A stretch of DNA of 64,000 nt, from NCBI RefSeq assembly GCF_010119235.1, contig NZ_JAAATZ010000001.1, positions 2,820,501 through 2,884,500 on the forward strand, given 5' to 3'. Of the stretch, positions 1 through 9,003 are shown piece after piece (position 1 is the first letter of the stretch; every line of letters starts with the position of its first letter). Source of the DNA: Flavobacterium phycosphaerae (GTDB lineage Bacteria; Bacteroidota; Bacteroidia; Flavobacteriales; Flavobacteriaceae). A model generated the notes under the pieces. The model was not told where the DNA came from. It worked only from the letters and a program-made list of their open reading frames with translations, and searched no databases. The translations under genes and the position numbers were made by a program.

Positions 1-1623
1 TAAATCAGCACCAATGGCCGTTGGCAAGGTTTTTTTTCCAATTTGTGCTACCACTACCCTAGTGTCATTAGAATGAAATCCCAATCCGGATTTTAAATAC
101 CATTGCAGATTGTTATTTTGGGCATAAATGAAATTCAATTTCGGGGATACTTTTATTTTATCAACCGCTTGGATTTGGTAACTATTAGCTAATCTATCAT
201 GATAAAGGAATTTAAAATAATCCAAACGAATAGCTGGGTTTATTTTAAATTTACCAAAATCAAATTCAGCACTACCATAGGCAAACATGGTAGATTGGTT
301 AATATCTCCCAATTGGATTTTTTCCAGTGTTGTATATCTGCCCACTGTATGGGATAACTCTGTGTTTGAAGTATCATCTGTTCGATAGCCTATACCAAGT
401 TGATACAAGGAATTTTCCGGTTTTGAATTAATTTCTGCATTAAAACCATAGATATTTCGTTTTTCCTTTTGCCGTAATTGGTCCCCATTTATTGGATCTA
501 ATAAGAAGAAAGTAAAGTTAGAGTACAATTCAAAATCATAGTAAGTGTAATAGGAATTGGCTTTAATAAATGTCTTTTCTGAAAGTGGTTTTAAAATGAT
601 GAAGTTAACATTGGTTCGAGAAGTATTCCCACCTTCCGTATTATCAACAGCACCAAAGCGGTCTATAGTTCCATTATCAACTAATCTTTGAGGAATTTGC
701 CCGGAAGCATTCCAATTACTGGTAAACCTTGAAACTTGAATAGAAAACTTACTATTGTCTTCAAAAATTCCTGTATATTTTCCGAAGAGGTTAATTCGTT
801 TAAAATTTTGAGGTGAATCAAAAGGACCGTCTGTTAGGATGTATTCTGTGGCGATATACGCATTCTTATTTCTGTTGTTTTCAAACAGATTAATTACACT
901 AACGGTTCTCAACGTATTGAATTGACCGGCTTCAAAACTAATAAAACTTTTATCTGTCTTTTCCTTTGTTTGAAAACTTACATACCCAGCAGTAGTGAAA
1001 TCACCTTTAGCAGCATAATACGTTCCTTTGCCAAAATCAATTTTTTCGACCGTTTCCGGAATAACAAAATGTAAATCGGCATAGCCCTGTCCGTGAGCAT
1101 GAGAAACCATATTAACCGGCATTCCGTCTACTGAAACAGCGATATCGGTTCCGTGATCAATATCAAAACCCCTAAGAAAGATTTGTTCTGCTTTGCCGCC
1201 ACCCGCATGTTGTCCGATAAACAAGCCCGGTACTTTTCTTAGAATTTCTTGGGAAGAATTCACAGGATTAGTCATCAGATCCATTTTGGAAATGACATTC
1301 ATTGCTGACATTTTGGGTTGAATAATTACTTGTTCCAGCTTATAAATATCTTCTTCTAAAACAATCTTACTTTCATTTGCATTTACTATGTAATTGCTTT
1401 TTTTATAACCTAATGCATTTATTGAGAGAACATCATCTAAGCTTGTTTTATCTATACTGAAGGTACCAAACTCATTACTATGGGCATGTGTATTTGATTT
1501 CTCATTTATGATATAGGCATTTTCAATTGGGTTACCAATGCTATCAATAACAATTCCCCTATGGACTTGTCCATAACTGAAAATTGATGCTGACATAAAA
1601 GAGAAAATCAATAAGCATTTCAT
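1..1623 (-). CDS. TonB-dependent outer-membrane receptor (C-terminus cut by window edge)
   Basis: The frame stays open from an ATG at 1623 to base 1, giving 541 codons with the C-terminus outside the window. It begins with a signal peptide ending around SIFSYGQ. A carboxypeptidase-regulatory-like beta-sandwich follows (residues about 20-90, with IVIDSIGNPIENAYI), then a plug domain (about 95-230, with LRKVPGLFIGQH and FLRGFDIDHGTDIAVSVDG), then barrel strands rich in aromatic residues. The family imports ligands across the outer membrane using TonB energy. The substrate cannot be told from sequence. The start codon overlaps the stop of the TPR lipoprotein upstream (TGATG), so the two are probably translationally coupled and belong to the DUF4331 operon. 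Confidence 0.9.
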   Translation of the reverse strand, partial: MKCLLIFSFMSASIFSYGQVHRGIVIDSIGNPIENAYIINEKSNTHAHSNEFGTFSIDKTSLDDVLSINALGYKKSNYIVNANESKIVLEEDIYKLEQVIIQPKMSAMNVISKMDLMTNPVNSSQEILRKVPGLFIGQHAGGGKAEQIFLRGFDIDHGTDIAVSVDGMPVNMVSHAHGQGYADLHFVIPETVEKIDFGKGTYYAAKGDFTTAGYVSFQTKEKTDKSFISFEAGQFNTLRTVSVINLFENNRNKNAYIATEYILTDGPFDSPQNFKRINLFGKYTGIFEDNSKFSIQVSRFTSNWNASGQIPQRLVDNGTIDRFGAVDNTEGGNTSRTNVNFIILKPLSEKTFIKANSYYTYYDFELYSNFTFFLLDPINGDQLRQKEKRNIYGFNAEINSKPENSLYQLGIGYRTDDTSNTELSHTVGRYTTLEKIQLGDINQSTMFAYGSAEFDFGKFKINPAIRLDYFKFLYHDRLANSYQIQAVDKIKVSPKLNFIYAQNNNLQWYLKSGLGFHSNDTRVVVAQIGKKTLPTAIGADL

Positions 1624-2918
1624 CACAAATTAATTATTTTTCTTTCGAGATTTGGTCCCAATTCAAAAGTGCTTTTCATTAATTCCTCTTTAATTGGATT
1701 AACTTCATTCAGTTTATTGTTGGCTTTGTATAATACAGCTAAATGATAATTTAACTTTGGTTCAAATGATTTTCCGACCACATATTTTTCTACTATTTCA
1801 AGAGCTTTTTCCTTTTTACCTAAATTATAGTATGACCAAGCCAATAAATCATAGGAAACCGGAGTGGGTCTATGCTCCACTTCTTCCTGCGCTATTTCTA
1901 ATGCTCTTTGTTTGGTCGAATCTTCCTCAGCAAATAGAATGACGTTATAACTGTTATACATGGCACCATAATGTTTGTTTTTGAGTAACTTTGAGTATGC
2001 TGTCAGGTTTGTATATTTTGAAGAACTATCATTTTCATATTCGGCAATTTGTGCTTTCAACAGATAGAAGTCGGGAGAATTATGTCTCTTTGAAACAATA
2101 TCAATTATTCGCTTTGCCTCCTTAGTATCTTTTTCATATGAAAAAACAATCCAAGCAATTCCTTTTAAAGCATAGCTGTTATTGGGATCAAGCGCTAAGG
2201 TTTTGAGATAATATTCATATGCTTTTTTAATATTTCCATCATGACCATTAAAATCACCAAGATTGGAATAAGTCCAAATTTTTAAGTATTTATTATTAAA
2301 TGCTTCTGCTTTGCCTTTGGCTTTTTCCATAAGCGCAATGGTTGTTTTCAAATCGCCCAAATGATCGTTCCATTTGGCCGCACGAATTAAGTAATCAAAA
2401 TCAGCATTGTCACTCAAAATATCTAAGCTTTTCTTTGCCGCTGCATAATTCCCTAATTCCATTTGAACATCGAAAAGCAATTTTTGAGTCTCTTTTTGTC
2501 CTTCTCCAATGGTTAATGCTTTATTTGCTAACTCTAATGATTCTCTGAACTTATGTTGCGAAATATAATTTCTGGCTAATGCTCGTAAAGTTCCAACACT
2601 GCTGTATTTGTAGGTTTCATTTGATTGTTTTAGTAAAGTTTCTGCTTTTGCCAAATAATCAATATTTCCGGTAATTTCGAAAAGTTTGCTATAATTAGAA
2701 GCCAGAATACTTAGGTAACTAATTTGATTCGGAGCTTTGTCATATTTGGTTTGCCAAAAATCAATTTCTTTTTTTACAAATGCTAAGTTTTGGTTTTTAT
2801 CGTCTACCAAGTATTTATCGTAATCTTTCGCTTGTGTTATTTTGTCTTGCTTTTTATCACAACTTGTGGATAATAAACCAAAGAATAACAAGACGGCTAG
2901 GGTTTTAATAGCTTTCAT
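1623..2918 (-). CDS. TPR-repeat lipoprotein
   Basis: A protein of 431 residues if it starts at the ATG at 2918. I prefer this to the one 30 bases upstream because it places a lipoprotein signal directly at the N-terminus: MKAIKTLAVLLFFG followed by LLSTSC, with the lipidated Cys at about 20. The rest is almost all alpha-helical and reads as tetratricopeptide repeats (for example the segment with YYLKTLALDPNNSYALKGIA). TPR lipoproteins usually serve as protein-protein scaffolds in the periplasm. Its stop overlaps the TonB receptor start by one base, and DUF4331 genes lie just upstream, so it probably acts with that receptor. Specific function is unknown. Confidence 0.8.
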   Translation of the reverse strand: MKAIKTLAVLLFFGLLSTSCDKKQDKITQAKDYDKYLVDDKNQNLAFVKKEIDFWQTKYDKAPNQISYLSILASNYSKLFEITGNIDYLAKAETLLKQSNETYKYSSVGTLRALARNYISQHKFRESLELANKALTIGEGQKETQKLLFDVQMELGNYAAAKKSLDILSDNADFDYLIRAAKWNDHLGDLKTTIALMEKAKGKAEAFNNKYLKIWTYSNLGDFNGHDGNIKKAYEYYLKTLALDPNNSYALKGIAWIVFSYEKDTKEAKRIIDIVSKRHNSPDFYLLKAQIAEYENDSSSKYTNLTAYSKLLKNKHYGAMYNSYNVILFAEEDSTKQRALEIAQEEVEHRPTPVSYDLLAWSYYNLGKKEKALEIVEKYVVGKSFEPKLNYHLAVLYKANNKLNEVNPIKEELMKSTFELGPNLERKIINL

Positions 2919-2984
2919 TTTGTTTTGTTTTATTTGTTTAAAAAACAAGAGCGCAGAATATTAACTACGCTCTTGTTAATTATT

Positions 2985-3551
2985 TTACCAAGCTGACGCT
3001 AAATAAGGAAATGAAGATGAAAATGGTTTATCATTACTATTAACATGGTCAGATGTTAACCCTGCATTATCTGTGCCATTCGGTCCACCAAAAATTAGTA
3101 GAAGTTCTACATCAATCACATCATCTGCCAATGCTCTTCCTGTTAACACATTAGTTCCATCAAAGAAAGTTGTCGGAGCAGTTTTACTTACGTTTAAAAC
3201 ATCAGTAGCTAAAACTCCTGTAAACGTTGCAGCATCAAGTCCCAAAGCATTGGTTGTATATCCCGGATTTAAGGCTAACAATCTTGATTGAAAAATGGAT
3301 TGATACGCAGCTCCCATTTGAGAAGGAATAGTTGCATTAAAAGCATCTTTTGGTGCACCGGAAGCAATGAATACGGTATTGATTGCTGGTCTTGCCATTT
3401 GGTCTTGTTGTACAAAGGTTCCTTCGAAATTAACCCCATAACGAGCATCCGAGTCATTTATAGAAGAATTTTCATCATTACTGCATCCCACAAAGAAAGT
3501 AGCTGCAAACGTTAAGGAAAGAGCGACTATTTTAAAATTAATTGTTTTCAT
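2985..3551 (-). CDS. DUF4331-type lipoprotein, C-terminal half of the domain
   Basis: 188 residues. A lipoprotein signal (FFVGC, Cys at about 23) precedes a domain that matches the second half of DUF4331 proteins: a segment with MARPAINTVFI, then KDAFNATIP, and a C-terminal FPYLASAW like the usual ending of the family. The first half is encoded by the next gene upstream, 17 bases away, as a separate exported protein. I infer that the two together make up one full-length DUF4331 unit. The family's function is not established. The operon context with a TonB receptor and a TPR lipoprotein suggests an envelope role. Confidence 0.75.
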   Translation of the reverse strand: MKTINFKIVALSLTFAATFFVGCSNDENSSINDSDARYGVNFEGTFVQQDQMARPAINTVFIASGAPKDAFNATIPSQMGAAYQSIFQSRLLALNPGYTTNALGLDAATFTGVLATDVLNVSKTAPTTFFDGTNVLTGRALADDVIDVELLLIFGGPNGTDNAGLTSDHVNSNDKPFSSSFPYLASAW

Positions 3552-3568
3552 AATTCTCAGATTTATTG

Positions 3569-4219
3569 TTATTGTTTTGTTTTTGTTTCAGCCCACATAT
3601 TAATGGAAGATGAAGTTCCTAACATAGACTTTGGCACTTCGACTACAAGAGCTAATACATTGGTGCCCGCAAAAGTATCGGTACCAGGATTGTTAAATCC
3701 TGAAGCATTTCCAGTTAAAATAGATTTAAATTGACCTAAATCAAAAAAGAAAGGATCATCTCTCGGACCCGCAAAATATTTCATCCCGTTCTGACTTTTA
3801 ACAATGGCAGAGCCACCGTATGGCGTAATTTCAACACTTCCTGCTGTAGCAGTTGTATTTATTGTACTAGTAGTTCCGGTTGTTTTGGTAGCAAAAGGAC
3901 CAAAGAAATACATCTTATCGTTTTTTCTAATTGCCTGAATTACCAAATCTTCTAGATTATCACCATTGTTGTCAATGTTGATTTCGGTTAATACATTCTC
4001 ACTAAATTGTGCAGCAGCTGTTGCACCAGGAGATAATAGTCCTTGAGTATTTACTACAAAAACTAAATTGTTAGTGTTTTGCCCTTGAAAAGCATAAACA
4101 TCTGTAATGTCTGAAGCATTACCTGTTACTGCCGGTGCATCAGCATGATCGGCAGCTACGAAAATTAGACCTGAAATCGCTACCAGCGACAAGCCTAAAA
4201 GTAACTTGATTTTTTTCAT
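3569..4219 (-). CDS. DUF4331-type secreted protein, N-terminal half of the domain
   Basis: 216 residues with an N-terminal signal sequence (MKKIKLLLGLSLVAISGLIF). The DHADAPAV motif that marks the start of DUF4331 domains follows at about residues 24-31. Later features are DITDVYAFQG, a conserved GPRDDPFFFDL at about 152-162, and a terminal segment with SSINMWAETKT. It stops where the family's second half would start. It is the first gene of a minus-strand operon diverging from the ECF sigma gene. I see no TAnnTTTG element upstream, which would fit transcription by the neighbouring ECF sigma factor (inference). Function is unknown. Confidence 0.78.
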   Translation of the reverse strand: MKKIKLLLGLSLVAISGLIFVAADHADAPAVTGNASDITDVYAFQGQNTNNLVFVVNTQGLLSPGATAAAQFSENVLTEINIDNNGDNLEDLVIQAIRKNDKMYFFGPFATKTTGTTSTINTTATAGSVEITPYGGSAIVKSQNGMKYFAGPRDDPFFFDLGQFKSILTGNASGFNNPGTDTFAGTNVLALVVEVPKSMLGTSSSINMWAETKTKQ

Positions 4220-4230
4220 TGTTGTTATTA

Positions 4231-4244
4231 TTTTGACGTTAATA
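4231..4244 (+). repeat. Copy 1 of a 14-bp direct repeat in the divergent intergenic region
   Basis: TTTTGACGTTAATA. The same sequence with one mismatch recurs at 4337-4350. This copy ends 12 bases from the start codon of the DUF4331 gene, and the other ends 12 bases from the sigma-factor start. It could be a shared regulatory site, or chance in AT-rich DNA. Confidence 0.35.
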
Positions 4245-4336
4245 CAATCATGTACGGTATTGAATTACAATTGGTTTAAAAAAATGTTAAATTTTTAATT
4301 AAATATAAATATGGGTTTTAAATAAAAAGATTCTTA

Positions 4337-4350
4337 TTTTTACGTTAATA
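4337..4350 (+). repeat. Copy 2 of the 14-bp direct repeat, upstream of the sigma gene
   Basis: TTTTTACGTTAATA, one mismatch from the copy at 4231-4244. It lies just upstream of the ECF sigma ATG at 4362. Both copies have the same orientation on the plus strand, so relative to their own genes they are inverted. Confidence 0.35.
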
Positions 4351-4361
4351 AAAAACTAGGT

Positions 4362-4891
4362 ATGACACAAGAAGAATTATTACCATTACTTTTAAGAAAG
4401 GAAGAAAAAGCTTTTACTACACTTTATGACATGTATTCTAAAAGCCTTTTCAGTATTATAACCAATTTAATAAAAGATCGAGAAGAAGCCGAAGATGTAC
4501 TTCAAGAGGTATTTGTAAAAATTTGGAAGAACATTGACAGCTACAATCAAAGTAAAGGAAGACTGTACACCTGGATGCTCAACATCACCAGGAATACTGC
4601 CATTGACAAATTGCGTTCTAAAGGGTTTAACAACAGTCAAAAAACCTCTCTTCTGATAATTTCGTACATCTGTTGGATGACAGTAATAAGCTGACGAGCA
4701 GAATAGATACCATCGGTATCAGGGAATTTGTAAATAAATTAAAACCCAAATGTATTCAAATCATTGACTTACTGTTTTTCAAAGGATACACGCAACAGGA
4801 AGCGTCAGAGGAATTAGCGATTCCTTTAGGAACTGTAAAAACCCAAAATAGAATGTGCATGAACGACCTACGAACTTTTTTAAAAATATAA
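4362..4891 (+). pseudogene. ECF-type RNA polymerase sigma factor, frameshifted
   Basis: The first frame gives 110 residues with sigma region 2 (EEAEDVLQEVFVKIWKNI, then RLYTWMLNITRNTAIDKLRS). It then drops out of frame after Gln-Lys at an A6 run (4639-4644). The -1 frame continues without a gap as NLSSDNFVHLLDDSNKLTSR into sigma region 4 (KCIQIIDLLFFKGYTQQEAS and LAIPLGTVKTQNR), ending at 4891. Seven A's would restore one protein of about 176 residues, a normal ECF length. The anti-sigma gene starts on the next base. The defect may be a sequencing error, a real mutation or slippage at the run. Every domain is otherwise intact, which argues against old decay. Confidence 0.88.
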
Positions 4892-5680
4892 ATGGAAACA
4901 AAAGAATATATCGAATCCGGAATATTAGAGCTTTATGTTTATGGTTTGCTCAGCGAATCAGAAAATGATGAAGTGAATGCTATGGCCAATAAAAATCCGG
5001 AAATAAAAACAGAAATTCTGTCTATAGAAAAGGCCATTATCAACCTTTCCAGCAGCTTCTCGCCTTTCCTTTCGCACAGCCAATTTGAAAAAATCAAAGC
5101 GCAATTGGAATTGAAACACGGTAAAGTTATAGACTTGAAATCAAGAAGCAATACGGCAACCTATGTTGGTTGGGCGGCTTCTATAGTATTGTTGATAGGG
5201 ATTGGTTTTCAATATTCAAAATTGAATGAGAGCAAAGAGCAAATCAATACCATACAAACCGAAAAGTCAAAACTGCAGGAAACTGTTGTAAACTTGGAAT
5301 CCAAAAATAAAACTACCGAAACGGTATTGAATGTCATCCGTGACGAGAATAACACTGTGGTAGCTTTGGGTGGACAAGCAGCTGCACCAACCGCTAAAGC
5401 CAAAATTTATTGGAACCAACAAACCCAAGTGGTCTATGTTGATGCCAGCGGTTTACCGGAACCACCGGAAGGTAAAGTATATCAAATTTGGTCACTCAAA
5501 CTGCAACCGCAACTTACACCAACCAGTATTGGTCTTTTGGGTAACTTCAAAGACAACTCGAGTAAGGTATTTGCTGTAGCTAAAACCAGTGGTGCCGAAG
5601 CCTTCGGAATTACATTGGAACCTGCCGGCGGAAGTGCCTCACCAACTATGGAGCAACTCTATACTTTAGGAAAAGTATAA
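4892..5680 (+). CDS. Anti-sigma factor, RskA-like, membrane-anchored
   Basis: 262 residues. The N-terminal part (MET KEYIESGILELYVYGLLS) resembles the short helical anti-sigma region. A coiled stretch and one transmembrane helix follow at about 88-106 (YVGWAASIVLLIGIGFQYS). The periplasmic part has the RskA C-terminal pattern: LPEPPEGKVYQIW, FGITLEPAGGSASPT. It should hold the adjacent ECF sigma factor at the inner membrane and release it on an envelope signal. Its ATG directly follows the stop codon of the sigma gene, so the two are co-translated. The likely target operon is the divergent DUF4331/TonB cluster (inference from position). Confidence 0.85.
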   Translation: METKEYIESGILELYVYGLLSESENDEVNAMANKNPEIKTEILSIEKAIINLSSSFSPFLSHSQFEKIKAQLELKHGKVIDLKSRSNTATYVGWAASIVLLIGIGFQYSKLNESKEQINTIQTEKSKLQETVVNLESKNKTTETVLNVIRDENNTVVALGGQAAAPTAKAKIYWNQQTQVVYVDASGLPEPPEGKVYQIWSLKLQPQLTPTSIGLLGNFKDNSSKVFAVAKTSGAEAFGITLEPAGGSASPTMEQLYTLGKV

Positions 5681-5700
5681 TTTCAGAAATAACCCTTAAC

Positions 5701-5731
5701 AAAAAAGTCCCGATGATTCGGGACTTTTTTT
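5701..5731. terminator. Bidirectional rho-independent terminator
   Basis: Perfect stem GTCCCGA/TCGGGAC with a TGAT loop (5707-5724), flanked by A6 on the left and T7 on the right. It sits between the convergent anti-sigma and ccsBA genes and can serve both. Confidence 0.85.
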
Positions 5732-8700
5732 ATTTCTTTCTGTAATGTTTTCTGTATTTCGGATAGGCTAAGGCTCCTATAAAAGTCATAGTGCCCAATG
5801 TGTACCAAATCCAACCCAGTGATTTAGCTTCACCGCTGGCATAGGAATGTAACCCTACCAAATGGAAATTCACCCCATAATAAGTAAACAATATAGATAC
5901 AAAAGCGTACATCGCCATTAAATTAAACAACCATTTATTGCGCATAGCCGGCACAAAACGGGCATGTATAACAAAAGCATACACCATAATACTGATTAAT
6001 GCCCAAGTTTCTTTAGGATCCCAGCCCCAGTATCTTCCCCAACTCTCGTTAGCCCATTGGCCTCCCAAAAAGTTTCCGATGGTTAACATTATCAACCCAA
6101 CGGTCAACGCCATTTCATTGATATAAGTGATTTCTTTGATGTTCAATTCCATTTTGGCTTTGTTCTTTTCGGTGGTAAAGAAAATCAATACCAAAGACAC
6201 AAAACCTAATATCATCCCCAAAGCAAACGGTCCGTAACTCGCTACGATTACCGCTACGTGAATCATTAACCAATAAGAATTCAATACCGGTTGCAGGTTG
6301 GCTATTTCCGGATCAATCCAGTTGGCGTAAGCAGCCGTTAGTATCATTGCTGTTACAAAAGCCGAAGAGGCCACGGTTAATTTTGATTTTCGATCAAAAG
6401 CCAAACCGAAGAACATGGTGGCCCAAGCTACATATACAATAGCTTCGTAAGCATTACTCCAAGGCGCATGGCCTGAAATATACCAACGAGCGATTAATCC
6501 TAAGGTATGCAAAGCAAACAGCAATCCGATTATAACATGCAACCCGTTGATGGTTATTCTTAAAATTTTTCGGTCTTTAAATATTTGAATGATGACTAAT
6601 ACAAACATCAAAGCTGCTGCGGTTATGTACCAATACGGTAACTTTTGGAAGACATCGTATTTGTTGTATAAAATCTCATAATCAATCTTTTGATCCGAAG
6701 GACGTACCGTTTTACCAAATTTCTTTTGATAAGCAATCATACCATTAAGCATGGTATTGGCCATGGTATAATTTTTCGATTTTTTGGCTAAGGATAAGGA
6801 TTCCAAATAGTAAGGAAATGCGTTTTTAATAGTGTCTAATGCCGTTCCGGTAGTTTGACTAATTTCTAAATTAGAAACCCATTTATTGTTTTTGTCATTC
6901 GGAATCGGATAAATTTTTAAAATGCTGCCAAACAAAGCGCTGTTCATCAGGTTGATCTTCTTATCCGTTTCTACAAAATCTTTTTCAAACTGATTGGGAT
7001 TGGCCGTTTTATAGGCTTCTTCTAAGTATGGCGCTAATTTGTAATTGCCTTTGGCATCAAAAAACTTCTTGAACGGAATAAACTTCATTTCGGCCTCTAC
7101 GCCAATTATTTTTCGAATACTGTCGTTACCGGGTTTTACATAAATCAACGGCAATTCAATCCAAGCAAACGGAAACTGCTTCATGGATAGCAACACCTGG
7201 TCGGCATTCATTCCGTTATAAGTATCACTGTGGCTGACTTTTCGCAACAATTCAGAGGAAAAAGTATTAACCGGTTTCATTCTACCGCCGGCATCCTGAA
7301 TGATGAGTCGACCAAATTGCTCGGCCTGTTTTTCCGGAACTTTATATGAAAGAATAGAGTCCAAGTAGTTAATGTCTTTGCTTTGATGCGGATGATTTTG
7401 CGCCAACCCATTAAAGGACACTAACAAAATTACCATCGAAGCCATTTTAGCTTTTTTATTTTTTACGTTTTCCAGCTTTCGCTTCAAATCGGCAAAGCGT
7501 GATTTTTTGACAAACATAATGGCCATCAAACAGAAGAACAATAAGAAATAACCCAGATAGGTAATGGTTGTTCCCCAGAAATCGTGATTTACAGAAAGTA
7601 CCGTTCCTTTTTCATCGGGATCAAATGAAGCTTGGAAAAATCGGAATCCTTTGTAATCTAAAATATGATTCATATAAATTCGGGCATCAAACTTTTTAGT
7701 TGAATCTATAACAGTCACTCTACTTTCAAAAGCAGAGAAACTCTTCTCAGTTCCCGGGTATTTTTGTGCAATAAAATCAATTAGTTTCAAACTGAACGGC
7801 AATTCATATACTTTGCTGCCGTAGCTCAATGTAAATTCTAATTTACCGAGTTTATACACTTTGGGTTCTCCTTGTTTTCCTTTAGAACCAATTAGTGTTA
7901 CCTCCTGTTCCTTCCCTTCTGATTTAAGGATTACTGTTAACGCATCTGTGCCGTTTTTGGGTTTGTAGTTCCCACTGGCTTCAAAAGATTTAAATCCTTT
8001 TTTAGGTGCATCCGGGAGTACAAACTGAGTACCGCCCACATTGTATAACGAGCGATACATTAGCGGTTGAACCGAATCTTTACCAACTTTTCCTTGCAAT
8101 CGATCTGCCATTCGCATAAACTGTCCTTCAAAAGGAGAAGTAATGGTATTGGCTTTAGTATCAATATTGATTGCGCCTTTGGTGGGTTTATTGACCGCAA
8201 ACAACATGTTGTGAATGTCTTGAATTTCGCCTTCTTTCAGCATGTGCTCATGACGCATCCCATCACCCGATTCAACCAACTTAAGGTATACCTCGCCTTT
8301 GTCGTCTTCTTTGATGGTTTCTTTGGCATCTAAGACGTAGTTTTTGTATTCTATTTCAAACGGTATAGTCGCAAATTTCTCGTTAATGGAAAAATAGTTA
8401 TTCGTTACCGGTGACAACAGCATAGGTTTTTCAAAAATGCGGCGTTTCAAACTGCCTTCGTACATTCCATCAACAAAAACGGTCAAATAGCATTTATCCG
8501 AATAAAGCTGATTGGAAGTGGCACCTTCTCGTATAGGCATCATTCCTTCGTAGCTAATGTACCTTGTGATAAAAGCACCGGTGATGATGAAAATAAAAGA
8601 CAAATGCAGCAAGAGTGTGGCCCATTTTTCTTTTTTGTACAATTGATAGCGTTTAATGTTTCCTATGAAATTAATCATAAAGAACAGCATTATAGCTTCA

Positions 8701-8915
8701 AACCACCAAGCGTTGTACACCCAAATTCGTGCGGTATCAGTATTGTATTTACTTTCGATGAACGTTCCTGCGGCCATGGCTACGGCAAAACCAAGAAACA
8801 AAATCGCCATTAAACGTGTGGAGAATAAAATGGAGTATATTTTTTTTCCATGAGGTGGAATATTTTTTAAAAAAGTGCTACAAAAATAGCGTAAATAAAT
8901 AGATTTATGCTTCAT
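5730..8915 (-). CDS. ccsA: Cytochrome c maturation protein, ResB-CcsA fusion (CcsBA)
   Basis: 1061 residues. The N-terminal third has ResB-type membrane segments (about 33-52, 68-86, 98-116) and a large periplasmic region ending in a further helix near 440-460. The middle holds a signal-like hydrophobic stretch and a periplasmic domain (about 490-730). The C-terminal third is CcsA, with many helices and the heme-handling WGRYWGWDPKETWAL motif at about residues 965-979. CcsBA exports heme and attaches it to apocytochrome c (system II). Fusions of this size are the usual Bacteroidetes form. The ATG at 8915 is the most upstream start. One about 35 codons further in, at the first clear membrane helix, is possible. 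Confidence 0.93.
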   Translation of the reverse strand: MKHKSIYLRYFCSTFLKNIPPHGKKIYSILFSTRLMAILFLGFAVAMAAGTFIESKYNTDTARIWVYNAWWFEAIMLFFMINFIGNIKRYQLYKKEKWATLLLHLSFIFIITGAFITRYISYEGMMPIREGATSNQLYSDKCYLTVFVDGMYEGSLKRRIFEKPMLLSPVTNNYFSINEKFATIPFEIEYKNYVLDAKETIKEDDKGEVYLKLVESGDGMRHEHMLKEGEIQDIHNMLFAVNKPTKGAINIDTKANTITSPFEGQFMRMADRLQGKVGKDSVQPLMYRSLYNVGGTQFVLPDAPKKGFKSFEASGNYKPKNGTDALTVILKSEGKEQEVTLIGSKGKQGEPKVYKLGKLEFTLSYGSKVYELPFSLKLIDFIAQKYPGTEKSFSAFESRVTVIDSTKKFDARIYMNHILDYKGFRFFQASFDPDEKGTVLSVNHDFWGTTITYLGYFLLFFCLMAIMFVKKSRFADLKRKLENVKNKKAKMASMVILLVSFNGLAQNHPHQSKDINYLDSILSYKVPEKQAEQFGRLIIQDAGGRMKPVNTFSSELLRKVSHSDTYNGMNADQVLLSMKQFPFAWIELPLIYVKPGNDSIRKIIGVEAEMKFIPFKKFFDAKGNYKLAPYLEEAYKTANPNQFEKDFVETDKKINLMNSALFGSILKIYPIPNDKNNKWVSNLEISQTTGTALDTIKNAFPYYLESLSLAKKSKNYTMANTMLNGMIAYQKKFGKTVRPSDQKIDYEILYNKYDVFQKLPYWYITAAALMFVLVIIQIFKDRKILRITINGLHVIIGLLFALHTLGLIARWYISGHAPWSNAYEAIVYVAWATMFFGLAFDRKSKLTVASSAFVTAMILTAAYANWIDPEIANLQPVLNSYWLMIHVAVIVASYGPFALGMILGFVSLVLIFFTTEKNKAKMELNIKEITYINEMALTVGLIMLTIGNFLGGQWANESWGRYWGWDPKETWALISIMVYAFVIHARFVPAMRNKWLFNLMAMYAFVSILFTYYGVNFHLVGLHSYASGEAKSLGWIWYTLGTMTFIGALAYPKYRKHYRKK

Positions 8916-9003
8916 ATTTTTTGGGTTTTAATTCTTTTTTAAGAGTTGTGGATTTCTTTGATTTAAAATAAAAAATAAAACTATTTTTCGATAATTTAGC
9001 CAC

